Below, in pieces: positions 17,185 to 25,474 of a DNA stretch of 64,000 nt. Where the stretch lies: positions 6,937 to 70,936 of the forward strand of contig JANMDU010000122.1 of NCBI GenBank assembly GCA_031376455.1, in the 5' to 3' direction. The first letter of the stretch is position 1, and every line of letters starts with the position of its first letter. The DNA is from JANMDU01 sp031376455. GTDB lineage: Bacteria > Pseudomonadota > Gammaproteobacteria > Burkholderiales > Burkholderiaceae_C. Position numbers and translations under genes: made by a program. The notes below the pieces were generated by a model that worked only from the letters and a program-made list of their open reading frames with translations, searched no databases and was not told where the DNA came from.

Positions 17185-17206
17185 CTGATTTCATACTTGG
17201 AATCAG
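17185..17206 (-). other. Small hairpin in the rpsB leader
   Basis: CTGATT and AATCAG form a 6-bp stem with a 10-base loop in the untranslated leader of rpsB, about 50 bases upstream of the start codon. S2 autoregulates rpsB-tsf through leader RNA in some bacteria. Whether this hairpin takes part is not known. Confidence 0.35.
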
Positions 17207-17300
17207 AATGCAACACCTTGGTTGAGCCGGTTTGCGAATATTCGCCAACTTTGGTCATGTTATGGGCATGTCAACATAACCTTAAGCAGCGAAGCCTCAG

Positions 17301-17309
17301 ATTATAGCA
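17301..17309 (-). promoter_or_regulatory. Extended -10 promoter for rpsB
   Basis: The minus strand reads TGCTATAAT, a perfect extended -10 (TGnTATAAT) for the housekeeping sigma factor. No good -35 was found 17 bases upstream, as is common for extended -10 promoters. The site lies only a few bases from the divergent amidase start, so the two transcripts are divergent. Confidence 0.6.
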
Positions 17310-17313
17310 TTTC

Positions 17314-18654
17314 ATGTCACAACACCTTGACTTACACGCTACCCGAAAAGCTCTGCGCCTTGGGCAAACCAGCGCATGGGCGCAAATGCAACGCAGCTTA
17401 GAGATCGCACAATCTCTAAGCTGCGCGAGCACGTTTCGCAGCATCAACCCAGCGGCGCTTGCTCAGGCAGGCGCCGCCAACGCCTCTCTACCGCTGGCTG
17501 GCTTGGCAATTTCGGTGAAAGATTTGTTTGATGTTGCCGGCGAGGTATCGGCCAGCGGCAGCACGGTGATGGCGACCCATTCGCCAGCGCTACAAGACGC
17601 TTCAGCTGTGGCGCGTCTCAAAGCGGCAGGCGGCGTGGTGCTGGGGCGCACGCACATGGTGGAGTTTGCATTTTCCGGCATGGGCGTCAATCCGCACTTT
17701 GGCACGCCTATCAATCCTTTGGCCTTAAAAATTGATCCTGCCGTACCACGCATCCCCGGTGGGTCATCAAGCGGCGCGGCCGTTTCTGTGGCCAGTGGCG
17801 CAGCGTTCGTTGGCCTTGGCTCAGACACGGGCGGCTCCATTCGCATCCCTGCAGCGCTATGTGGCCTTGTGGGATTCAAGCCAACGGCCAGCAGTGTGCC
17901 GATGCAAGGCGCAGTGCCGCTTTCGCACACGCTAGACAGCATCGGCGCGCTCACACGCAGCGTGCGAGATGCAACGCTGGCGCATGAAATTTTGAGTGGG
18001 CAAGCCATTGCAGCGCATGGCAAAGCTTTGAAAGATTGCCATTTCGCCGTGGCGCAAAGCAATTTGTTGGATAGCTTAGATGCTGATGTGGCGCGCAATT
18101 TTGAGGCGAGCTTGAACGCGATTGCCACTGCGGGCGCAAAGATCACAGCCATTGCTTTGAACGAAATCGCTGATCTCGGCAGCATTCAATCGCGTGGCGG
18201 CTTTTCTGCGCCTGAAGTGCAAGCTTGGCTCATTCCTGCTGGCCTCTGGCCTGACCGCAAAGCAGAGTTTGATCCTCGCGCCGCAGCGCGCATCGCCATG
18301 GCAGACGGCATGAGCGCGGCAGATTATGTGCGCTTGCAGCTCGCTCGCCAGCAATGGATTGCGCGCATGAGCATTGCATTGCAGGGCTTTGATGGCGTGC
18401 TCTCGCCCACCGTTCCCTTGGTTGCAGCACCTATCGCAGATGTAGCACCGGGCAAAGCAAATGATGCCGAATTTTTTCGCGTCAACGCACTGATGCTGCG
18501 CAACACCAGCGCGGTCAATTTACTGGATGGCTGCGCGATCAGTTTGCCCAATCAGCCAGCGGGGCGTTTGCCGACAGGACTGATGCTTTGGCACGGCGCA
18601 GGCCATGACCACGCCGTCTTGCAAATCGCTGCGCAAATTGAGTCTGTAACTTAA
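17314..18654 (+). CDS. Amidase-signature family amidase
   Basis: A cytoplasmic hydrolase of the Ser-cisSer-Lys amidase family. Lys69 (AISVKDLFDVAG), the Ser cluster 151-153 in PGGSSSGAAVSVASGA and the nucleophile Ser175 in GSDTGGSIRIPAALCGLVG are all present. Length 446 fits single-domain amidases acting on small amides or allophanate-like substrates. It is not the GatA subunit: there is no gatC/gatB neighbour and the C-terminal half differs. The gene is divergent from rpsB and followed by an element A copy and a D-amino acid dehydrogenase. The substrate cannot be predicted. Confidence 0.9.
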   Translation: MSQHLDLHATRKALRLGQTSAWAQMQRSLEIAQSLSCASTFRSINPAALAQAGAANASLPLAGLAISVKDLFDVAGEVSASGSTVMATHSPALQDASAVARLKAAGGVVLGRTHMVEFAFSGMGVNPHFGTPINPLALKIDPAVPRIPGGSSSGAAVSVASGAAFVGLGSDTGGSIRIPAALCGLVGFKPTASSVPMQGAVPLSHTLDSIGALTRSVRDATLAHEILSGQAIAAHGKALKDCHFAVAQSNLLDSLDADVARNFEASLNAIATAGAKITAIALNEIADLGSIQSRGGFSAPEVQAWLIPAGLWPDRKAEFDPRAAARIAMADGMSAADYVRLQLARQQWIARMSIALQGFDGVLSPTVPLVAAPIADVAPGKANDAEFFRVNALMLRNTSAVNLLDGCAISLPNQPAGRLPTGLMLWHGAGHDHAVLQIAAQIESVT

Positions 18655-18702
18655 GTTTGGCGCGTGCATTGCACGTTGATTGCTCTACAATCAACATTGC
18701 AA

Positions 18703-18760
18703 ATACTACTATTTTGATAGCGCTTAGCGCATATACCACGCCGGCAACAAGGCATTTTTT
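18703..18760 (+). repeat. Element A copy, intergenic
   Basis: Dispersed repeat: left arm TACTATTTTGATAGC, core GCGCATATACCACGCCGGC, then an A/T-rich tail. It lies between the amidase and the DadA-like gene. Confidence 0.8.
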
Positions 18761-18792
18761 CTTAAAAATAATGTTTGAAATCTAACTATTCT

Positions 18793-20100
18793 ATGAAAAT
18801 TGCGGTTGTTGGCGCGGGCATCATCGGTATCACATCAGCCTACGAATTGGCACGCGAGGGCCATGAGGTGACGGTGTTTGAACGTCGTGGTGCAGCTGCT
18901 GAAGAGGCTAGTTTTTCGAACGCCGGCGTACTCTCGCCGGGGTATGTCACGCCCTGGGCCGCGCCGGGCATGCCATGGAAAGTCCTCAAACAAATGTTGG
19001 GCGCCAATGCTGCGTTTCACATCAATCTTCCGCTGGCCGGCGCAGACATCGCGTGGCTGTGGCGCTTCTGGCGCGCCTGTCATCCCCAAACCTACCAGAG
19101 CCATCGCACTGCTTTGCAACAGCTCGCGTTTTATAGCCGCAGTCAGCTGCATGCGATCACGGAGCGTCATAGCTTGGAATACGACCGTGCTGTGGGCTAC
19201 ATGATCGCGCTGCGTAGCGAGAAAGAGCGCGCTGCTGTGCAACCTGGCCTGCAATTACTGCGAGATTTGGGCGTGCCTTTCGCCGAGTTGGATGAATCAG
19301 GCGCACGTGAAATTGAGCCTGCGATCAACCAAGACACACGCTTTGCCGGGGCCATCCATTTGGCGCAAGATGAAGTGGCCAATTGCCGTCAATTTGCTTT
19401 GTTGCTCAAAGATGAGTGCCGCAAGTTGGGTGTGCAATTTGAATTCAATACTTCTGTGCAAAAAGTGCAAGTGGCGGCCAAGAATACTGCGCAAGACGCT
19501 ACTCTTTTAGTAGCAGAAATGCAGCCAAGCTCGCAGCTATCTTCTCTCTTGCCGAGTGCATCAGCGCTTGGAGAAGAGCGCCGTTTTGATGCTGCGGTGC
19601 TTTGCACAGGTGCGCAAGCGGCGGCTTTGCTCCAACCTCTGGGCGTGCATTTGCCACTGCGCCCCATCTATGGCTACGCCGTGAGCGCGCACATCAAAGA
19701 ACCTATGAACGCGCCGCGATCAGGCTTGATGGATGAGCGCTACAAAGTGAGCATCACAAGGCTGGGCCAGCGCGTGCGGGTGGCTGGCAGTGCGCAGGTC
19801 GGCGGCACGGCAGGCCAGATGAATCAGGCCGCGCTCAAGACGCTCTACAAAGTGTTGCACGATTGGTTTCCAGGCGCAGCGGTGATGAGCCAAGGTGTTC
19901 AGGCTTGGCAAGGCGCACGCCCTATGCTGGCCAACCGGCCGCCAGTGATCAGTCGTTTGTCGCCAAGCAGCCCTGTCTGGCTTAACTTGGGCCACGGCTC
20001 TAGTGGCTGGGCGCTTTCTTGTGGCAGCGCACGCTTACTGTCTGATCAGATGAGCGGCCGAGGCACTGACATTGCATGTGCAGCCTACAAGCTGAACTGA
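18793..20100 (+). CDS. dadA: D-amino acid dehydrogenase (DadA-like FAD oxidoreductase)
   Basis: A membrane-associated flavoprotein that oxidises D-amino acids to keto acids and passes electrons to quinone. The N-terminal FAD motif is VVGAGIIGITSAYELAREGH with the following FERR. SFSNAGVLSPGYVTPWAAPG is typical of DadA, and the C-terminal block is WQGARPMLANRPPVISR. The ATG at 18793 is preferred to an in-frame TTG at 18775, because the family begins right before the FAD motif. The result is 435 residues. No good Shine-Dalgarno is seen. A stretch near 19498 (CTACTCTTTTAGTAG) resembles the left arm of element A, but the rest does not match. Confidence 0.85.
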   Translation: MKIAVVGAGIIGITSAYELAREGHEVTVFERRGAAAEEASFSNAGVLSPGYVTPWAAPGMPWKVLKQMLGANAAFHINLPLAGADIAWLWRFWRACHPQTYQSHRTALQQLAFYSRSQLHAITERHSLEYDRAVGYMIALRSEKERAAVQPGLQLLRDLGVPFAELDESGAREIEPAINQDTRFAGAIHLAQDEVANCRQFALLLKDECRKLGVQFEFNTSVQKVQVAAKNTAQDATLLVAEMQPSSQLSSLLPSASALGEERRFDAAVLCTGAQAAALLQPLGVHLPLRPIYGYAVSAHIKEPMNAPRSGLMDERYKVSITRLGQRVRVAGSAQVGGTAGQMNQAALKTLYKVLHDWFPGAAVMSQGVQAWQGARPMLANRPPVISRLSPSSPVWLNLGHGSSGWALSCGSARLLSDQMSGRGTDIACAAYKLN

Positions 20101-20118
20101 AAATTTATAGCAAGCTAC

Positions 20119-22203
20119 TCAAGACGTTGCTGCAGGCTTGATCCATTGTTGCGTGGGCTCGTAATCCGTTGGAGAGGTCTGTGGCTTGTTTTGAGGCGGC
20201 TTCTTTCCCTCTTCTTGCGGCAGCGCAGAATTAAGTACTTCGCTCAAGCGCTCCGCCTCTTCTACTAAAAATTGAGTGTCTACGCCGTTCAACATTTCTT
20301 GCTCAATCCGATAAATTCGCTCATACAGATTCAACGCGTCAGCATTTTGAGTGAGTTCGTTGACGGCAATCGGCACAAGCAGCGTATTCGATTTGCCCCG
20401 TGTCGATGTTGCGTCATGAAGCAATTCTGAGGCTTCTTTGTATGAATCCAAGCCGCCCGCCCAGGCAATGCGTTTTCCCTCTTCCAAGGTCTGTAATGTG
20501 GCCACACAGCGGCGCTCAATGGCATCAATGCGGAATCCGTTCAAAGGCAGCCATGCCAGCGACATGCGTGCCGAACTCGCCATGGGCGCGCCGTGCGAGG
20601 CCAAGACCATCAAACGCGAAAGGATTTTTTGCGCCATGCGCGTCGCCATGGCTGGATCAGGTGGCATCAGCACACTAATGCCAAAAGCATGACCAGAAAT
20701 TCGACTCACGCCATCCGTACCAGTCACACTGGTCGACAGGCTGGCCGCAATCTGCACCAAACCCATCTCAAAACCCTGCTCGCCATGCTCAGCCATGGCT
20801 GCCTCTGTGTCTAGCACGGAGACATAAATGAAAATCGCGCAAGTTTGCTGCAATCTCAAGCGCTCACGCGTTTTGTATAAATGCGACTGCATGCCTTCTC
20901 GGTTGAGCAGCCCTGTCAGTACATCGCGATGCGGTGAGATGTTGGCGCGCGCAATCACTTGTCGACCCATGCGATGCTGCAAAAACAAGCCACGCATCAA
21001 TGACAACGACGCCAGCAGACAAACGATTGCTGCCACAACGCCGCTGGCATCTGTACTGATTACGCCAGCGTAAGCCGTAAAAAGCACAAACAAAGCGCTC
21101 GTGTACATAAGCACACCCAACGTGATGCCAAGGTTTCGCGAATAATTTTTGTACCATGCCCAAACGATGATCGCCACCACGTACAACAATATGAACATCA
21201 ACATGACCGCAATCCACGATGGTGAGTTGTCGCGCAAATCGTAGTTCACCCAAAAAACCGCCAGCACCACGCCCGCGCCCGCCAGTGTCGTCGACACCCA
21301 CCACCAAAGGCGTGAATGCGATTGAATACCTAACGCAACAGCCGCCACCCACGGCAGCATCATGCCCCAAGCGGTGTTATTCACAAACTTCGCTTGATCG
21401 TTGAAATACTCCCGGTCTGTTCCTAGGATGACACCGCCTAGGCCGCTGCTAAACAGCAACACCAGAGACATCATCGTACACATCACTGAGACCGATAAAA
21501 ACCCTGATTTTTGAAAGTTCAACGCCATCAGCAGCCCCATCAACGCCATCACGAGATTGATGCCAGTGAACAAACCAGTCACCCAAATGCTGGCTGTGCG
21601 CGACTCCATAAATGCGCGATTATTTTGCAGCAACACAGGCGCATCTAAAACGCCGCGATGCGCGAACTGCATCACCAAATCAATTTGTCCAGGCGGCAAA
21701 GGTAGGCTAAAACTTGGCTGCCGATCCACAAGCGGCCAGCGGTTCATGGCTAAACGGTCTCCAGCGGATAGCGTCTTCCAAGCGCCGCTATCGTGGCGGT
21801 AGGAGACATGCACAACATCCACGCGAGGCATCATGACCGTTAAGTTGAAATCTGTGTTGAGGCTCTCAGAGAAAACCGTCAAACGTGCCACCTTACGCTC
21901 ACCATTTGCAAGGGAGCGCGCGGCCAGATCTGGCCGCGATGAAAAGCGTTCTGCTGGCCAGCGCCAAATTTGATCTGGATCAAGCGCAATCTCGTTGCCC
22001 ACTTGGACACCACCCACAAAAGTGCTTTCCCATCGCTGGCGCAAATCAAGCTCTAGGCTTTCGCGCGTCAGTTGGCCTTGCGTTTGCGCCAACATTTCAC
22101 CCCAGTTAATCTGCGGGGCAGCATGTGATGCAACATGCCACACCAAGCCCAGAGCCAGCAAAGCACGCAACAAAAAATGCATGAGACTTTGCACAAACCT
22201 CAT
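20119..22203 (-). CDS. Membrane-bound degenerate GGDEF protein with 7TMR-DISM-like sensor
   Basis: The 694-residue product has a signal peptide (MHFLLRALLALGLVWHVASHAA), a periplasmic beta-rich region to about residue 190, about seven hydrophobic helices, and then a GGDEF-type domain starting DVLTGLLNREGM. The active-site loop reads RISGHAFGI where catalytic enzymes have GGDEF or GGEEF, so cyclic-di-GMP synthesis is unlikely; it may bind nucleotide or act as a partner. A C-terminal tail rich in Gln, Pro and Lys follows. The ATG at 22203 overlaps the DUF599 stop (ATGA), so a longer frame from 22302 is rejected. Translation is probably coupled to DUF599. Confidence 0.82.
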   Translation of the reverse strand: MRFVQSLMHFLLRALLALGLVWHVASHAAPQINWGEMLAQTQGQLTRESLELDLRQRWESTFVGGVQVGNEIALDPDQIWRWPAERFSSRPDLAARSLANGERKVARLTVFSESLNTDFNLTVMMPRVDVVHVSYRHDSGAWKTLSAGDRLAMNRWPLVDRQPSFSLPLPPGQIDLVMQFAHRGVLDAPVLLQNNRAFMESRTASIWVTGLFTGINLVMALMGLLMALNFQKSGFLSVSVMCTMMSLVLLFSSGLGGVILGTDREYFNDQAKFVNNTAWGMMLPWVAAVALGIQSHSRLWWWVSTTLAGAGVVLAVFWVNYDLRDNSPSWIAVMLMFILLYVVAIIVWAWYKNYSRNLGITLGVLMYTSALFVLFTAYAGVISTDASGVVAAIVCLLASLSLMRGLFLQHRMGRQVIARANISPHRDVLTGLLNREGMQSHLYKTRERLRLQQTCAIFIYVSVLDTEAAMAEHGEQGFEMGLVQIAASLSTSVTGTDGVSRISGHAFGISVLMPPDPAMATRMAQKILSRLMVLASHGAPMASSARMSLAWLPLNGFRIDAIERRCVATLQTLEEGKRIAWAGGLDSYKEASELLHDATSTRGKSNTLLVPIAVNELTQNADALNLYERIYRIEQEMLNGVDTQFLVEEAERLSEVLNSALPQEEGKKPPQNKPQTSPTDYEPTQQWIKPAATS

Positions 22204-22892
22204 GCAAGCACCTCCAGCACCTCGGAGCGGTATTCGCGGTGGTACAAAATAATGATCACTAGGGCCGTTGCGCAAGCAAAGGCCAATGGGGAGAAAAACC
22301 AAGCAATCACAGCAAACGCAAAATAGTAGCCGCGCAGCCCATCGTTAAACGTCTCTGCGGCCAAACCCAGCATACGCCCTGCCCGCTGCGAGAAAAGCTC
22401 GCGATCAAACTTTCCCGTCTCAAAGTCTTGAGGATCAGGCATCGAACCGATCAATAGCGCTACAAACGTGTATTGCCGCATGCTCCAGGAAAAGCGAAAA
22501 AACGAGAATACAAAAATGCCGATCATGATCAACACTTTGAGATCAAAAATCAGCACCGAGGTACTTTTCGCAAAAGGAATATCGCGCACAATTTCAGCAG
22601 CTTTGTCTGTGCTGCCTAACAACGCAAACAAGCCACCAATGACAATGATCGTCGTCGAGCTGAAAAAAGCGGGCGTGGAAGACAGATTTTGCGCAATGAT
22701 GCCGTCGAGCACACGTGGATCACGGCTGGTGGCCACCTGCATCCAATAGCCGCGGTAGCGATTCGTGGTGGCAATGAGTGAATTATGTTTCTCGCCTTGT
22801 GTCTTTGTAAACCACGAATAAGACATCCATGCACTGAAAAACCAAGCCAGCGCGAGCCAATCAGACCAAGGAAGAAGCGTTAAAACCTGCAT
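22200..22892 (-). CDS. DUF599 family membrane protein
   Basis: A four-helix inner membrane protein of about 230 residues matching DUF599. It begins MQVLTLLPWSDWLALAWFFS, followed by SWFTKTQGEKHNSLIATTNR, then DNMI-like and hydrophobic segments; LGLAAETFNDGLRGYYFAFA lies near the C terminus. Function is unknown. An in-frame ATG at 22925 would add 11 residues and cannot be excluded. It overlaps the GGDEF gene by 4 bases. Confidence 0.75.
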   Translation of the reverse strand: MQVLTLLPWSDWLALAWFFSAWMSYSWFTKTQGEKHNSLIATTNRYRGYWMQVATSRDPRVLDGIIAQNLSSTPAFFSSTTIIVIGGLFALLGSTDKAAEIVRDIPFAKSTSVLIFDLKVLIMIGIFVFSFFRFSWSMRQYTFVALLIGSMPDPQDFETGKFDRELFSQRAGRMLGLAAETFNDGLRGYYFAFAVIAWFFSPLAFACATALVIIILYHREYRSEVLEVLA

Positions 22893-22959
22893 AGGCTTGC
22901 ATATTACACAACTCTCCCAATGCATCGGTTCTTCAATTCATCGGTTGTGCGAAATAAAA

Positions 22960-22987
22960 AAAGCGCTCTGATCACTCAGAGCGCTTT
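22960..22987 (-). terminator. Intrinsic terminator after the flavodoxin gene
   Basis: A perfect 12-bp stem (AAAGCGCTCTGA / TCAGAGCGCTTT) with a 4-base loop is flanked by an A run that reads as T on the minus strand. It terminates the pirin-pirin-flavodoxin set. Confidence 0.85.
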
Positions 22988-23033
22988 GGTCATCCATGCG
23001 GCGGTTACCGCATTTCAGCAATGTAGCGGTGCA

Positions 23034-23567
23034 TCAGCCGCGAAGCTTCGCCGCAACTTCTGCCACGCGCTTGCCGTAAGCTTCTGCGGTATCCAAATCA
23101 CCTTGAGGGATTTTGTCGGCTGGATCTTGCGGGCCGCATTGCGCCATGACGCCGCTGTTTGAACCGATACGATTGATCGTGCCGTCATTTAAAGAGGGCT
23201 GGCCGACCCAGATCATGCCTTGCTGCATAGAGAGGGTGATGAAGTATTGCAGTGTAGAGAGCTTGTCGCCGCTCGGGCTGGCTGAGCAAGTGAAGCCACC
23301 AGCGACTTTGTCTTTCCACGCGCTGGTGAACCATTTTTTGCTCGTGGCATCAGCGAATTTCTTGAACTGCCAGCTGGCCATGCCCATATACGTTGGGCTG
23401 CCCATCACAATAGCATCCGCTGCATCCAGCGTGGCCCATTGGGCTTCAGTGAGGTTGCCGTCTGCATCGATGGTGACAATCTCGGCGCTAGCGCCTTTGG
23501 CCACGAATTCGGCGACGCGCTGGGTGTGACCATAACCTGAGTGATAAACAACTGCGACTTTTGCCAT
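23034..23567 (-). CDS. Flavodoxin-like NAD(P)H:quinone oxidoreductase (WrbA-related)
   Basis: A 177-residue FMN-binding protein beginning MAKVAVVYHSGYGHTQRVAE, with the phosphate-binding loop HSGYGHT. AIVMGSPTYMGMASWQFK and VAGGFTCSASPSGDKLSTL are the two further FMN loops of the NADPH-dependent FMN reductase / WrbA group. The ATG at 23567 has AAGGAG upstream, so the frame from 23654 is rejected. It is the last gene of a set with two pirins and a divergent LysR regulator, a combination that suggests protection against quinones or electrophiles. Confidence 0.88.
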   Translation of the reverse strand: MAKVAVVYHSGYGHTQRVAEFVAKGASAEIVTIDADGNLTEAQWATLDAADAIVMGSPTYMGMASWQFKKFADATSKKWFTSAWKDKVAGGFTCSASPSGDKLSTLQYFITLSMQQGMIWVGQPSLNDGTINRIGSNSGVMAQCGPQDPADKIPQGDLDTAEAYGKRVAEVAAKLRG

Positions 23568-23613
23568 GAGATTTCTCCTTGATAAGGCATTGAGGGAATG
23601 AAAAATGAGAGGT

Positions 23614-24492
23614 CTAAACAGAGGCTTGCAGATGACCCATCTCACCACGCGCAAAAGCGCGTCGATAGGCCATGATGTCCTCTAAAGTGTTGCCCATGAA
23701 TGAGCCACCGGAGAAAATAGGTTCGTTGATGGGTGTGCCGCTAAAGAAGACGCCGCGTAGGGCTTGCCGACCTGCTTTAATTCGCGCCAAACCTTCGCCG
23801 GGCGCGCTCGTCGCTTCAAAAATGATAGCACTCTGCGCAATATCTACGCCGGCTACATGCTCAAAAGTACCTGAGCGGAGTACAAAAAATGCGTTATCGC
23901 TAGATTTCACTGGAATATCAATAGAGGCATTCGCTTGTAGCGTGATGTCCAACATATTGACGTGTGTGAGCCAGCGCGGATCTTGCGCAATCGGTGAACG
24001 CTGCCCGTCAAATTCTCCAGCGACCACGCGAAGGCTTCCACCCTCAAACTGCACGACGGGCATGTCTGCCTGCTTGACTCGCAAGCCAACAGGGTCTGAA
24101 TCTTTATGGGCACGACTTAAGTTAACGAATATTTGCAAGCCCTGCTCCGTCTTTCCCTGCGCTGCGGGTGTTTCTTCGTGCATTGCGCCGCGCCCGGCTT
24201 GAAACCAATGCAAATCGCCTGGGGAGATCAAGCTGTGGTCGCCCATCGTGTCGCGATTGATCGTGCCCGCTTCGGATTCGGGCAGCGTAAGCGAAACAGC
24301 GCTCATGCCGGCGTGGGGGTGTGGGCCAAATGGATTGGATCGCAAGGTGTAACTATCGACACCAATAAAAGGATTAATCCAGCTGCTATCGACGCGCAAC
24401 ATGTGCGCGCCCGAGATGCCATCAAAGCTGTGATAAGGCATCTGAGCAACTGCTTTCACGGCGAGTAAAGAACGCAATTCAGAGCCACACAT
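23614..24492 (-). CDS. Pirin family protein
   Basis: A bicupin of 292 residues related to pirin. GPHPHAGMSAVSLTLPE and DLHWFQAGRGAMHEETP carry the His/Glu metal ligands of the N-terminal cupin. Bacterial pirins can act as quercetinases or partner proteins. The ATG at 24492 has GGA upstream; a start at 24513 is possible. An in-frame element A copy (23818-23876) encodes HVAGVDIAQSAIIFEATSAP in the C-terminal cupin. Two pirins in tandem differ strongly from each other, so this is not a recent duplication. Confidence 0.88.
   Translation of the reverse strand: MCGSELRSLLAVKAVAQMPYHSFDGISGAHMLRVDSSWINPFIGVDSYTLRSNPFGPHPHAGMSAVSLTLPESEAGTINRDTMGDHSLISPGDLHWFQAGRGAMHEETPAAQGKTEQGLQIFVNLSRAHKDSDPVGLRVKQADMPVVQFEGGSLRVVAGEFDGQRSPIAQDPRWLTHVNMLDITLQANASIDIPVKSSDNAFFVLRSGTFEHVAGVDIAQSAIIFEATSAPGEGLARIKAGRQALRGVFFSGTPINEPIFSGGSFMGNTLEDIMAYRRAFARGEMGHLQASV
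23818..23876 (+). repeat. Element A copy inside a pirin gene
   Basis: Core ATAGCACTCTGCGCA, then TACGCCGGCTA and a CTCAAAA tail. The pirin reads through it in frame on the opposite strand. Confidence 0.85.
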
Positions 24493-24529
24493 GATGTTTT
24501 CCTTTTTTTGCAAAAGATCAGCTTGCGTT

Positions 24530-25231
24530 TCAGGCGGCTAAATCAAACACCAGCACTTCTGCCTCGTTTGCAGCAGTCAGTGCCAATGTGGATTCACCCT
24601 GAATTTTGGCTGCATCACCGCCGCGCAATGCCAAGCCGTTGACCTCCAAACTCCCGCGAACCAAATGCACGTAGACTTTGCGATGGGGATCAAGCGCTAG
24701 CGTGGCGCTGTCCATGCCATCCAGCAAACCGGCGTACAAGCGCGCATCAGCATTCAAAGCGATGGTGGCAGATTCGCCGGCAGGGGCTGCGACCAGTTTC
24801 AAAATGCCTTGTTTCTCGGCGGGTGCCAGCGTTTTCTGCTCATAGCTGGGCGCAATGCCGCGCACATTCGGCTCGATCCAAATCTGCAAAAAATGCGTCT
24901 CTTGGCCAGCCGCTTGGTTGAATTCGCTGTGCATCACGCCTTTGCCAGCGCTCATACGCTGCACATCGCCGGGTGGAATGCCCTTCACGTTACCCATGCT
25001 GTCTTTGTGCGCCAGATTGCCTGAGAGCACATAAGAGATGATCTCCATATCCCGATGGCCATGCGTGCCAAAGCCTGTGCCGGGCGCGATGCGGTCTTCA
25101 TTGATCACGCGCAAATTGCCCCAGCCCATGTGCTGTTCATCATGATATCCAGCGAATGAGAAGGAGTGAAAGCTTTTCAGCCAGCCATGATCGGCATAGC
25201 CGCGCTCTTGGGATTTGCGAAGGGTGATCAT
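24530..25231 (-). CDS. Pirin family protein (YhhW-like)
   Basis: A 233-residue bicupin. The start MITLRKSQERGYADHGWLKS, the block HSFSFAGYHDEQHMGWGNLR, and the metal site GTHGHRDMEIISYVLSG with SAGKGVMHSEFN match the YhhW/quercetin dioxygenase-like pirins. The ATG at 25231 gives the family-typical N terminus; an upstream in-frame start at 25267 does not. It is first in the pirin-pirin-flavodoxin set, divergent from a LysR regulator across a long palindrome. Confidence 0.92.
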   Translation of the reverse strand: MITLRKSQERGYADHGWLKSFHSFSFAGYHDEQHMGWGNLRVINEDRIAPGTGFGTHGHRDMEIISYVLSGNLAHKDSMGNVKGIPPGDVQRMSAGKGVMHSEFNQAAGQETHFLQIWIEPNVRGIAPSYEQKTLAPAEKQGILKLVAAPAGESATIALNADARLYAGLLDGMDSATLALDPHRKVYVHLVRGSLEVNGLALRGGDAAKIQGESTLALTAANEAEVLVFDLAA

Positions 25232-25274
25232 GATGGGCTTTCTTTCTAGTCGGGACTTGGAAATCAAAAAGTTT

Positions 25275-25396
25275 TAGAACACGGAAATCACGGAAACTTC
25301 ACGGAAAGCACGAAAAAGTCAAAAAAGTCAAAAAATACAAAACCAGTTTTGAATTTTCTGTGTCTTCCGTGAAGTTTTCGTGCCTTCCGTGTTCTA
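25275..25396. repeat. Element B copy 1: long CACGGAA palindrome
   Basis: Arms 25275-25317 and 25355-25396 are near-complementary and are built of repeated units such as CACGGAAAT and TTCACGGAA; the centre is A/T rich. It occupies the intergenic region between the pirin set and the LysR gene. Confidence 0.88.
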
Positions 25397-25474
25397 ATTA
25401 TGGTTTGAATGAAAACAAGTTTAGGCAATGGCGAACCATTTGCAATCGAACGATTTTGATGTCATCATTCAAAA

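Noticed and set aside
19495..19545. Another element A copy inside dadA
   Set aside because: Only the left arm (CTACTCTTTTAGTAG) matches; the GCGCA and GCCGGC parts are missing, so it is not listed as a repeat.
25275..25396. CRISPR-like repetition of CACGGAA units
   Set aside because: Units are 9-10 bases, imperfect, contiguous and arranged as two complementary arms without spacers; there are no cas genes.
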